Of a stretch of DNA of 21,342 bases, positions 8,890-18,655 are shown piece after piece. Every line of letters begins with the position of its first letter. Within the stretch, counting starts at the first letter, position 1. This DNA is from Monoraphidium neglectum (taxonomy: Eukaryota > Chlorophyta > Chlorophyceae > Sphaeropleales > Selenastraceae), in NCBI RefSeq assembly GCF_000611645.1, contig NW_014012911.1, forward strand, positions 1-21,342, read 5' to 3'. Both the position numbers and the translations under genes were made by a program. Below the pieces are notes generated by a model. That model did not search any database. It saw only the letters and a program-made list of their open reading frames with translations, and was not told the origin of the DNA.

Positions 8890-10358
8890 TGTGTGTGTGT
8901 GTGCAGTTGTGCGCCCGTGCGTGCGAGTCAAAAGTGCTTGATTGCAACGCTCAGGGCTATCGTGTGTCACCCTCAACGCTCAGGCGCGCCCCTCACCGAG
9001 CCAAACTGGCGAATATGGTCCTGCATCTCGCTTGGGTCTTGCAGGCGCTGCCAGTAGAACTTGCCCAGCTTCAGGCGGGGGTCCACGTCCTGGCAGTCGT
9101 AGGAGCAGCGCGCCCGGCTGGTGGGATTGTAGGGCAGGCAGCGCTCTGTCACGGGGTACTTGCCGGCCCGCGTCAGCTCCACCCAGGTGATCATGCCGGA
9201 CTTGATGCTCCAGTTGGTGCTGCAGCTGCGCTCCTGGCCAGGCTCCGTGCCCTTGCACATGACAAAGTCTACAGGCAGGGGAGCAGGGCAGGGATGCAGA
9301 GGAGAGGCTGGGCCAAAGTAGAGTCTGGGCACGGCTGGTAGCGGCGTCCAGGCGGGTGGCAGAGCAGAACAATCATGCAAAGCCGCTGGCAAAGCTTGTA
9401 CGTACAACGCCCTTATTTGCATTGAGCGCTGCAACTTGAAAGCACAGGGCTCTCACCTTGCTCTGACAAGTGACTGCGGCCAGTAGTTGCCAGTTGGATC
9501 GACAGTGAGGTGAAGGACACATGATCACGCATGCGGAGGCGGAGGTAGGGAGGGCCCACCGGTGGTGGAATGAGTCTGTGCTACGAGTACATGCCAGGCT
9601 TTAGGAGGCTCCAAAGTTTTTGTGCCCTCCAGCAGTGGCCGATGAGCGCTCATCAGCCCCCTTCGGCCTGCCCCAGTGACGATGTTTGAGTCCGGTCGTC
9701 TTGCAAGGGAAACGCAGGATCGCGCATGCGGCTGGCCCACGCACCTGATGGCGTCCTCCTGCAGCCCACAAGCCATTGCTGACTGCGCCGCGGCCAGCAC
9801 GACAAAGCCAACACTGGAGTTGCATTCATGTTGATCCTGTTAAGGAAAGTGGGGGTTGTCGAGTTTGGGGGGCACGGCGGCATCCCCTGGCAAAAAGCAC
9901 GGCCACAGCACAAACCAGCAGTTTGAAAAGGGCTCGCGGCTGTAGGCGTGCATGTGGTAGCCTGGCCTGTGCCCCAGGGAGACAACCTCATCTCCACCGC
10001 CACCTCTCACCTTGAGAGACCCGATCGCGTTAAAGCCACCCATGTCGGAGCTGCGGCGCGCGTCAAACTGCTGTGGTGACGTGGCCATGCGCAGCGCAAC
10101 CATGTCGGCTTCTGATGCCCCCGCTGACGCGCACAGGCTGCTGCTTTTGCTGTTGCATGCAGACGCGGCGTTGCTCTTGTAGGCGTGGCGCCATGCTGCA
10201 GATCGCATGTATAGCATCTTCAGGGGGTCACTAGCGGCGGAGGTGCCAGCCATGGCCCTGTCATCTGGACCCAGGCCCTGGCTGCGGCACCCCGCCAGGC
10301 ACAGCGTCATGATTAGGGCCGCAAGCCCAATGGGCGAGCGACCCCCTGCGGGCAGCAT
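5826..10358 (-). CDS. Secreted papain-fold (C1A) pseudoprotease with LysM-like module and 16 leucine-rich repeats
   Basis: Exons on minus: 10358-10011, 9836-9745, 9473-9457 (17-nt microexon), 9268-8997, 8441-8363, 8158-8071, 7770-5826; 2841 nt, 946 aa. Residues 1-26 form a signal peptide (IGLAALIMTLCLAG). Residues about 93-315 are a C1A fold: DQHECNSSVGF is the active-site segment, then HLSEQDFVMC, KYPVTERCLPY, MGVYSGP, HHAVQVVGY and WIIKNSWGTSFAEGGFF. His279 and Asn297 are kept, as is Gln118, but catalytic Cys is Ser124 and the next Trp is Val, so normal cysteine-protease activity is unlikely. Residues about 352-401 are LysM-like (Cys-bounded, DFVSRVADTFGLSIQQVL). After a Pro/Ser/Thr-rich linker comes an LRR N-cap (about 458-515) and 16 repeats of the plant type (LxGxLPxxW) to about 930, with no transmembrane helix or kinase. 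Probably extracellular; a carbohydrate- or ligand-binding recognition role is inference. Confidence 0.9.
8498..8543 (-). repeat. Four tandem copies of an 11-12 bp unit in an intron
   Basis: GCATGGTGCTGC occurs twice (8498-8509, 8510-8521), followed by GCATGGTGTGC twice (8522-8532, 8533-8543). It lies in the intron 8996-8442 of the C1A-LRR gene, close to the acceptor on the sense strand, and merges into GT-rich sequence to about 8580. Confidence 0.85.
8796..8905. repeat. 110-bp alternating purine-pyrimidine tract (GC/GT), including (GT)20
   Basis: Alternation runs from the GTGCGC-rich left part through GCGCGC to (GT)20 at 8843-8882 and a further GT run to 8904. There is a single break, at 8831-8832. 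It lies in the intron 8996-8442 of the C1A-LRR gene. GC- and GT-alternating DNA is the classical sequence type for left-handed Z-DNA; formation here is inference. Confidence 0.9.
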
Positions 10359-11470
10359 CGCACTGATCAGGAGGAAAGACAGTGGGTGACAGGCCGCCGT
10401 AGCGGTTGCGTGCGGTGAAATAGGGTTATTTCGATCTCATGCATGCGAATCAATACGTTCCCTGCGTTCTCTAGCAAGGTAGGAAAGGTGGCGCGTGCGT
10501 GGTCCGGGGAGTGTGGCGGGGGTGACAGGATTGTCACGTGGCGATCGAGATCAGGTACACATGAAATAGTATCGGCTTTTGGTTTCAAAGTGTTAATGCG
10601 CCGTGCGGAAGGTCGGTCACGAGGACTGCAACCCAATTGTAGCAGCCCGGCCTGGTGCCATCTCTAGTACTGTCAATAAAGCAACTTGAAGCATATCTTA
10701 CATTGTCCTCTCTCGAATGCGTGTGACCCTCTGGCGTGCGCCGCTGGGCGTCCCGCAACGATGCCCGGCACATGTTGGAAATGCATGTTCTTCGTGACTG
10801 AGATGCACCCCCCTGCATTATCTTGCTCATCACCATATCTGCTGCATTGCGCGACGCATGTCATTGCCACACGCTGCCCAGCCGCATTCTCATGAACCGT
10901 CAGTCACGCACCCCGCTTCATTGGACCGCACGCCTGAGCCTGACAATCTCAATCCAACTCACCAGAGCACCGGCACATGCACTGCAGTATAACCATCATA
11001 CATTGCTACGTTGCATGGCCATATGTGGAGTAGATCAGCAGTCTTTGTAGGGTCCCTCGTCCAAATTCCCATGCACGCCGCTTGCCCAACCCAGCACAAG
11101 GAAGGGCGCGTTGCGTCGCCACCCCTGCTTGACCCCCACCTGCACCAATCTCAAGGCTTTGCTGCAATGAAATGGAGAGGCATTTGCAAGGCAACGTGCC
11201 ATCCCGAATTATCATTGGCAGCAGGCGCATTGGCATGCCTGCCTGTGCCCCTCACCAAACTGCTGCACTTGAGCCCCTTGATAGAACGCGCATGAGCAGG
11301 GCAATGGCTGCGCCACATTACTTGTGATGGGAGCAAACATGCAGCCATACGGCCGACTACATGCCACGGGTGTGCCGAGTCGAGCGCCGAGGCTGAAGGC
11401 AAAACGCCTTTAAAAACACGGCCACCTTGGCCTGCAGGCACCGCCCGCATGACATCCACGCACACCACGC
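10359..11470. other. Intergenic region: RPN5 3' flank and C1A-LRR promoter region
   Basis: No exon on either strand connects to a recognisable protein. It should hold the RPN5 3' UTR (stop at 11471) and the promoter and 5' UTR of the C1A-LRR gene (ATG at 10358). The only minus-strand TGTAA found (TTACA on plus, 10698-10702) would give RPN5 a long 3' UTR of about 770 nt. No clear TATA box upstream of 10358. Confidence 0.5.
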
Positions 11471-13567
11471 TCACGCGCCCGCCCCCAGCTGCACCTTGTG
11501 CACCATGGCCTCCTTCTGTATCTGCTGCGTGGCCTTGTCCACCAGGCCCAGCAGCTTCTCGATGTTTGTGGCCCACGCATTGAGCACATCCTCGGGCTTC
11601 TTCTTCTTGCCGATCGTCACCACGCCCGCGGGGCGGTCCACTTTGGCGCAGACCGCCTTGGACACCACCAGCTTGGACAGCGCGTCCTCGGCCTGCAGCA
11701 AGGGGGGGGGGGGTGGAGGTTGGATAGGGCGAGCGTCAAGTGACTTGGGGCAGAGATGATAAAGAGGCTGAAAACCCACCAGTGTGTGGTTGGCAAACAC
11801 TTGCCTCCCTGCCCTCCAGTACGCCTTAGCTGCACATGTGAGCTGCATGCAAAGACAGCTGCGCACGGCCCACATGCTGCACCCAGCCTCATCTCTACCC
11901 TGTCGCAGTGCTCCCGCCGTCCCCCACCTTGTCTGCGCTGAGGTCAAGCAGCTCCGCCAGCCGGGCCATGGAGATGCGCGTGTAGTACTTGGCAACAGTC
12001 AGCACGTTGTGCTCGACCTGATTGGGGTGGGTGGGGATGGTGGCGATTTTGGGGGAACCAGCTACTTGAGAGTGGGGTTGCACACTGGACATAATCGCCC
12101 AGTCTTGGTGGGTTGCTGTATGAACGGTGGGGCGCCAAGAAACGGCGATTGGCAACGAGCCCGAAGCGGCGCATTCCTGCGAGAACTGGAGACAAAATCT
12201 GGTCCGACGCAGCCCAAGCGGCCGGACTGCGGCCGCCCAAGCCCGGCCCAGCGGCAGCACGTGCCCTTTCAGACGCCAACCCCCAGGCCACTGCCGCGAG
12301 GCCGCGGGGCCGCCCAGTCTTGACACCCACCACGCGCAGCTGCAGGTCCTCGCGCCGCTTGGCGCCCCCCTCTGCGGCATCCCCAAACACGTCCGCCTCT
12401 GCCGCCATCTCTGGCCCGTAAGTCGCCTCAAACAGCGGCCAGCGCACGATCTCTGTGAAAATGGCGGGTAGGTCCAATGAGAGGGCCGTTTTGAAAGATT
12501 GCCGATGCCGCATAGAGCAGAGTGGGAAGTATTTTGTGCATTGCAAAATGTTGGGGGGCTGAAGCACATGGCTCTGCACGCAATTGGCTGGACAAAGAAC
12601 GCCACAGACGTAATAGACATACGAAGTTGTCAGCAAAGGGCGTTCGCCGTGGCAATGCAGAAGCCACGAGCCGGACACCCCACGCGAGCCGCGTGCACAC
12701 CAGGCGTCTGGAAGGTGTCGAGCAGCTGCTTGTAGAGCGGCAGCGCGTCGGCCAGACGCTTGTCCGCTGCTGTGGCCGTGACGAGCGTGGCGATGTCGCT
12801 GCTGCTGCCCTCGGCGGTGGAGTATGTGGGGGTCAGCACCGCAAACCAACAGATCTTTTTCAGCACCTGATTTGGTGAATCAAAGTTGGATAGTGTTGAA
12901 ACGGAGTCAGTGATTTGAAAATCTGGGAGCGAGTGCGTATTGTTACGAGGTTGCCTGGCGATGCATGAATGGCCTCAGCCCAGCTCGCCTCCACCATGGG
13001 GGTCACGCCAGGCCTTCAAGCATAAAGGGTGCCGTTGGCGTGGCCGGCAGGCTCGGCTGAGCGGGTTCAGAGAGCGGGTGTGTGCATAAAAACTGGCCAC
13101 AATCCCCTGTGGGCCTGCGCCCTCTTACCGGGACCCACTTGTCCTCGTGCTCCTTGATGCCCTCGCTCTCATACAGCGACCTGCAGGCGCATGTGCGCAG
13201 GGCAGGGCGCGTGTGCATCACCAAGCAAGGTACGGGCAGGGGGCGAGAGCGCACAGCAACCCGCAGCGCAGACCAGGCCCCAACATTCACTGGAGCAGGG
13301 GGCCGCGCAGGTGCGAGCCACGTGGTAACGTACGGTGCGCGTATCGAAGCATCAAACCGCCCAATCTGCAGTACACATTCAGCGCTCAGCCCATCCCTTC
13401 CTCCACATTCCTCATCCACCCCAACCCCATCCGCTGTCTCAACCCCCCAAGCCCGCCCCCCTCCCCGCCCGCACCTGTATGCGCGGCAGACCTCCAGGTA
13501 GTTGTTGGAGTGGATGTGGTACTGGATCATCAGCTCGTAGTAGCGCACCTTGAGCTCCGGAAGGCTG

Positions 13568-13604
<37 letters not shown>

Positions 13605-15743
13605 GTGCGCGCGCGTGAATAGTTGTGAAGAGAGAGAGAGAGAGAGTATGTGTGTTTGTGGGTGCGCACGTGCCTGTTGCGGGACATGACGGGTTGCCAC
13701 CAGCCGGGAGAGCAATGGGTGGCTGGCAAAGGGTGGAGTGGGTCTCCTTCAACTGCAGCCCGCTTGTCCGCCCCAATCCCTGCCTGACATCAGGCAGCAG
13801 GCTGCCTGGCGCTCACGTGGCGACGCCCTCCTCCGCCTCCTCGATGGCTGTGCCCTCAATGCCGATCTCCCCCTTGGCCTCGCCGACGCGGATGACGAAG
13901 GCGCGCGGGCTGATCTTGCGGCTGAGGATCTGGGCGCGCATGTAGTCCTTCTTAGCCAGGCACAGCCGCACCTGCGAATTTGGGTCGAGGCAGGGCCACG
14001 AGAGAGAGGGGCGTCACCGGGAGCGCAAGGTGCGGGCCGGGGGCCGCGTTCAGGGGAACAAGGGGAGGTTGGAATGCATCGGGTCTGCTGGCAGGTTTTC
14101 CGTGGCATGCTCGATAAGCCACCCGGCTGCCGAAATTGGCGTCCACCTGGTCCCAACCCCCGTGTTGACCCCAAGTCACTACGCATTCATCTCAACAACC
14201 AATGCAATCCCCCCTGCCCGGACCTGGTGGCCACAACTTTGCCCATGCGAAGGGTGCGACCGCGCACCTGCTCCAAGATGAAGGCGATCTTCTCGGTCTT
14301 GGCCATGGCCCCAAACGTCTCCTGCCAGGCGCGGATCGCGCCAGGGTTGGGGCACGTGAGATGCGGCAAGCGGCCTGTTCACCTGCGTCGCCAGGCACGG
14401 CGAAGCCACCCAACTCGCAACACAGCCCAGGCTGCTGCTGGCCCATCATAAAGGCTGCCACCCCTCGCTTGGCTCGCGGCAAAGCCTACACCGCTGCCTC
14501 CAGTCAGCCTTTGTCCCGACGTGCAGGGCCGCGCCGTGCGCTGCACCACTCACCACTGGCACCTCCTGCATGGTGTCTGCCGCCTCCTGAATCTGCCCGT
14601 CCGCCTCTTGAATCGCGGCCAGGCGCCGCGTCAGGCGCGCCCGCTCGATCTCAACAAAGATCTGTGTACACATGAGTCGGGGAGTCGGCAGGTTCAGGGT
14701 TCCGTGCATGTGTGCTGACGGATGGGCGAGGCCGGGTGCGGTGCGCATCCACCTGGCTACACTGCCACGATGTCTGCCGAGCAGCGACAGCACAACATTC
14801 GCAACATGCCCGGCCACCACCAGCCATCGCCGCTTTCCAGGCCTGAAATGCCAGCGCGCCGCACCTTGCCCTCCGTGACAGTCTGCAGCGTCTTGATGAG
14901 CGACACCTTGGTGGCCTTGTCCGGGGTCTTGTCGATGTACCCCATGGCTTGACGCACAAACGACTGGATCACCTGCGCACAGCGTTCGCACGGCAGGTTG
15001 GGGGGTAGGGATGGTACGGCTGGGAGGTCGCATGCCATGCCACTGTGCTGCATGCTGCAGCAATAGCACGCCTACTGTAGCTTCAGGTCAACTCTGCAAG
15101 CGGTCGCATGTCGCCTGCGTACCAGCTCCAGCCCCTGCAAAAGCCCGCCCTCCCACCTGCCGCAGCTGCCCCCTCCGCTTCGACAGCAGCACCACGTTCT
15201 CCTCCAGCAGCTTCCATTCGCCCGCGTCGAAGCACGCGGTCAGCACCGCGCTGCATGCGGCGCGCAGCGCGCCGATGTCCTCAGCCTGGCGCGCCGACTT
15301 CTCCAGGTTGAGCAGGCCCTCCAGCGCCTCGTTCAGCTTTCCCTGCAGAATCCATGGCGCGAAATCTACACTCGATAAGCCTGAAACTGCGCCGCCGCAG
15401 CGGGTTGCGCCACTGGGCGCCGCGCGGGTCGCAGTTTGCCGCCAACCTTGCGCTGGTTGCAACAGCTGTGGTCTCAGCGCTGCCAGCAGTCGCATACGAG
15501 GGGTGCAGCCTCGCAGCTCGCCGTGCATGTGGAAAACCGTGCTTGCATTTGGAAAACCCCTGTCGCCTTTTCCAGGGTCCGCCCGCTTCTGACAGGGCGC
15601 ACCTGCTTTGCGATAGCCGCTTGCGCCGCAACATCTGCCTTGAATTTGTCCAGGTCTAGCTGGCTAATCGCCTTGTTCTTCTCCTCCTCCCTCTTATCCT
15701 CCTCCATCGCTATGTTGCTGACCGTAAACTCGCCGACAACCAT
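11471..15743 (-). CDS. RPN5: 26S proteasome non-ATPase regulatory subunit 12 (lid subunit RPN5/PSMD12)
   Basis: Twelve exons on minus: 15743-15603, 15342-15157, 14972-14865, 14661-14554, 14321-14268, 13971-13817, 13564-13475, 13180-13129, 12866-12701, 12452-12331, 12017-11928, 11692-11471; 1494 nt, 497 aa, all junctions in phase. It is a structural subunit of the 19S lid that helps hold the deubiquitinase module on the proteasome in cytosol and nucleus. Landmarks colinear with animal and plant PSMD12: GKLNEALEGLLNLEK, NVVLLSKRRGQLRQ, IFVEIERARLTRRLA, FILEQVRLCLAKKDY, VRYYELMIQYHIHSNNYLEV, then the PCI domain at about 330-455, including HNVLTVAKYYTRISMARLAE and LLDLS, and the winged-helix strand AKVDRPAGVV. 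The C-terminal helix (VDKATQQIQKEAMVHKVQLG) is the lid-bundle helix. The protein is about 40 aa longer than human, partly through insertions near residues 240-250. Divergent from the START-like gene. Confidence 0.97.
11702..11713 (-). repeat. G12 homopolymer, C12 polypyrimidine tract before the last RPN5 exon
   Basis: On the sense strand this is a C12 run leading to the acceptor TTGCTGCAG (exon from 11692). It is the polypyrimidine tract of RPN5 intron 11. A similar G run at about 4116-4125 precedes exon 3 of the diphosphatase gene. Confidence 0.8.
13573..13646 (-). repeat. (GT)13 plus (AG)9 microsatellites abutting an RPN5 splice acceptor
   Basis: (GT)13 occupies 13573-13598 with GT/GC alternation to about 13616; (AG)9 occupies 13629-13646. 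On the RPN5 sense strand this reads (CT)9, then (CA)13, then TTGCACAG and the exon at 13564. Only 8 nt separate the CA tract from the exon. Confidence 0.92.
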
Positions 15744-16460
15744 GGCTGCTGCGGCTGCGGCTTGTCGCCAGAAGCGGACGGTGAGCGCCGCGCGGGGTGC
15801 GCTCCTGCTCGATCTGTGTGCGCAGTCGGCAAACCAGGGTGGAGCTTGATCGGCCGGAAAGCTTTATATTTGAACTCAGCAGACTTCCAGATTCGCAGGA
15901 GCCTCTGCAGGCCGTGCCAACAAGCCTCACGAGGGACTAGATCACGCTGATCAACGACACAGGGATCCAGAAGTAGCTTATTCAAAACTCCACGCATTAC
16001 GAACAAATCTAGACGTGCTCGCAACGCCTGAAACACCGTCTGAGCCGCGCCCTGCAGCTGCATCAATGCACACCCGTCCCTTCCGCATCCGCAGCTGCCA
16101 CCTGCATCTCGGCATGTGGGCGCAACGCCGTGAATTGCAGAGTAATTGAATTCTACAGCCGCGTCTTCACTCACTTATTTCAGCCGGGACGCGTGGCCGA
16201 CATGGCTTGCTCTATGCAACATGCGTATGGGAGCATGCCCGGTATTTGTCATCTGACAAGGGGTTCCAAGCGAAGCCATGCCGCAAGCAGACGGGTGGAG
16301 CGGAGAGCATGGCGGATGGGGGCGGCGCAACCAGCAACAGGTGCGCTGGCCTCCTCTCAATGATGTGCGGACGCCTACGCTGCGTCGAGGTCGAGGGCGG
16401 TGGAAGCTGCCCTAGCCACTGGTCGGCCGCTTTCATGGCTGCTGAATCCACCTCGAGGGC
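15744..16460. other. Divergent intergenic region between RPN5 and the START-like gene
   Basis: About 700 nt between the RPN5 ATG (minus, 15743) and the proposed ATG of the START-like gene (plus, 16461). It should carry both promoters. The right part may also contain an upstream START-like exon (ATG at 16308 to a donor at about 16340). No other coding feature is supported. Confidence 0.55.
15863..15868 (-). promoter_or_regulatory. Candidate TATA box of RPN5
   Basis: Reads AAATATAAAG on the minus strand over 15862-15871, with TATAAA at 15868-15863, about 120 nt upstream of the RPN5 ATG. It is in the right orientation and in an otherwise GC-rich segment. Not experimentally supported. Confidence 0.45.
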
Positions 16461-17875
16461 ATGGGCGAGCTGTTTACACCGAGGGTGGAGGTGGAGTGCG
16501 AGCCGGTCTGCCCGCCTCACACAATCGTTCGTGGTGCGCGGACGACACAGCCCTGCCAAACGTAGCCCGCAGCAGCCGCCGCTGCACGCGCCCCCTTCGC
16601 AGCTGACACCCCCGCGCGCCCCCACTGCGCCGCGGCCGCCGCGCAGAGCCTGCGGTTCTGACGCCGGACGACCGCTTCGCGCCGGGCGAGGTGTCTGTGA
16701 TGATCGAGAAGCCCTCCTTCAGCAGCCGGCGCCTCATCGCGGCGACCTCCATCATGGCTCCGCCGGAGCGCGTGTGGGAGGCCCTCACCGATTACGACGG
16801 TCTCGGAAACTTCATCCCGAGCCTGGTGGAGAACCGGTGCATCGAGCGGCGGGAGCGCGGCGCGCTGCTGTACCAGGTGCGCCAGCCAGTAGCCAGCGGC
16901 GCGCGGCGGGCGAGCCGCACAGGGGCAGGCGTGCGAGCTGCGGCGGCGCAGAGCTCGTGGGCACATCAAGCCACGTGCAGCAGCGGCACTGGTATGAGGC
17001 CTTCTACGCATTGGTGGCTGCGCAAGGGCTGGGGCCAGGGTGCGTGCATGGGTGCAGCTGGCTGTCTGGCTGCAGCTAGGTAATGCTGAGGCGGACGCAC
17101 CAGGACGCCATTTTCGGCACCACAGCTGTTGTGCTTTGGTTGAATTGTTGCGCATCAAACCACCCCCCCTGCACTCCCAAAACACCTTGCCACCCTCCAG
17201 GTCGGCGCACAGGACGTGGCGCTGGGCGTCAAGTTCCGCGCCGCCTGCACGCTGGAGATCCAGGAGCACCCCCAGGGCCTGTCGCCCATGATGTGCATGG
17301 AGGAGGACTCGGCGGTCAGCAGTATCGACGAGGGCGACGCGGCGGCGCTGTACCCGTGGCCGACGCAGAGCCTGCCGGGGAAGCCCATCCATGGGGACAT
17401 CACCTTCAACCTGCTTGAGGGGGACTTTGAGGTGCGGCGGTGCATCAGCAATGAGTAGTGGGGTGATGGGGAAGGTTTTGGTGGCAGCATGACCTGTATC
17501 AGCTAGGCACGGGGTTCTTTGCTGCGATGCACCAGTCCTAGCCTGCTGGCGCTCAGGGCAGGAGTTTGGCGCGGCTTGTCTGTGCCTCTGTGGGCTGGCG
17601 CGGCTTGTCTGTGCCTCTGTGCGCCACATGCCGCCGCGGCGCCCCCGCCGAAACCCCAGGCGTTCAAGGGCGTGTGGCGCATCCAGCCGGGGCTGCTGGG
17701 TCCGGAGTCCTCCTGGCTGGTGTATACCCTATTTGTCCGGCCACAGGCCTGGCTGCCTGTCGGCCTGATCCAGAATCGCATCAGCCGAGAGGTCGTATCA
17801 AACCTGCGGGCCGTGCAGCGCTACACAGAGCAGCTGCACCAGCAGCAGTGTGCCGCCAGCGCCCCAGCCGCTTGA
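16461..17875 (+). CDS. Polyketide cyclase/dehydrase (COQ10-like START-fold) family protein
   Basis: Exons: 16461-16533, 16647-16876, 17201-17431, 17660-17875; 750 nt, 249 aa, phases consistent. It matches the plant/cyanobacterial SRPBCC family (helix-grip lipid-binding pocket): RRLIAATSIMAPPERVWEAL, TDYDGLGNFIPSLVENRCIE, VALGVKFRAACTLEIQEH, ITFNLLEGDFEAFKGVWRI and a C-terminal helix with WLPVGLIQNRISREVVSNLR. Plant members are mostly chloroplast proteins; COQ10 relatives bind ubiquinone or other hydrophobic ligands. The ligand here is unknown. Between GLSPMM and the LLEGDFE strand there is an acidic insertion (MEEDSAVSSIDEGDAAALY). The N-terminus is uncertain: ATG 16461 gives no obvious transit peptide, and an upstream exon (for example from ATG 16308, ending at a GTGCGC donor near 16340) is possible. 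Intron 3 holds a 26-bp direct repeat. Confidence 0.85.
17567..17621 (+). repeat. 26-bp perfect direct repeat (two copies)
   Basis: Copies at 17567-17592 and 17596-17621 (29-nt period), beginning TGGCGCGGCTTG and ending GCCTCTGTG. They lie inside intron 3 (17432-17659) of the START-like gene. A recent tandem duplication is the simplest explanation. Confidence 0.95.
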
Positions 17876-18655
17876 AGGAGCTGGTTGTTGCGCCGGGCAC
17901 CGCTGCTAAAACCCTGTTTTCTGTCGCCTTCCTTTCCCCCCAACTCTGATCCGCTCAGGCATTGCCATGGATTCTTGGCACTTTCCTGCCTGCCGTCCGC
18001 TTGGGTCACGCGCCCAGCCAATTTTGTTCGTCGAAGCGCTTTCGTTTTGGTACCCCTGCCTCTTCACTGACGCGGGCACGTGCAGACGCGCTTGCATGTT
18101 TTGGGGCGAGAGTGCGAACCACAGCTTGTGTATTGCTTGTAGTTGAGAGGGTTGTACAAAACACTTAGAGCAGTAATGCATTCCATAGGTCTTTTTGTAC
18201 TTCTAGGCAGCCATGCGACCGAAGTTCAGAGCAGTTTTGTGACGAGGTGGCCTTCTTGGTCAAGCGGTGGATTGAGGCATCAGTCGGTCAAACGCAGGTC
18301 AGCGGTACAATGATGCAGGGCCGCGCCACTGGTCAGCCCAGCATGCAGTACATGTACAAGCAGAAAATCCATTGCGGCTGCAAGGACTCACTCCCCTGCG
18401 TCTCTGTTCCCCCTCTACATCACTCACCAGCGACCGCCGGCAGGACGAGTGCAGTGGAGTGGGTGCTGCGAGAGCCAGGCGAGCGGATGGCCGTTCTCGA
18501 CGCGCTTTGCAGGCGCCCTCCACTGCAAACATTCACAGTATATTGTTAGAGGAGCTCGCTGATTCCGGCACTGCCTGGCATAGCAGTATAACAATCTGAG
18601 CACGACTTTTTGCTGACGGTGCTCGGCTCGACATCTCACCCCAGCGCGGCCGTCG
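17876..18655 (+). other. Intergenic region between the START-like gene and the small gene
   Basis: No recognisable coding sequence. It should hold the START-like 3' UTR and the small gene's promoter. No plus-strand TGTAA was found after 17875, so the poly(A) site is undetermined. TATA-like elements occur at 18539-18544 (TATATT) and 18587-18592 (TATAAC), about 115 and 65 nt upstream of the ATG at 18656. Confidence 0.45.

Noticed and set aside
8593..9057. Val/Cys-, Thr/His- and Arg-Ala-rich proteins around the GT/GC tract
   Set aside because: Repeat-derived frames inside an intron of the C1A-LRR gene; no protein features.
9831..9836. Active C1A cysteine protease
   Set aside because: The catalytic Cys position is Ser and the following Trp is Val, so only a papain-like fold is claimed.
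10675..10680. AATAAA on the plus strand as a poly(A) signal
   Set aside because: No plus-strand gene ends here, and green algae use TGTAA.
11498..15850. Numerous plus-strand frames across the RPN5 locus
   Set aside because: Antisense or intron-spanning shadows; the 12-exon minus-strand model accounts for the region and matches PSMD12 end to end.
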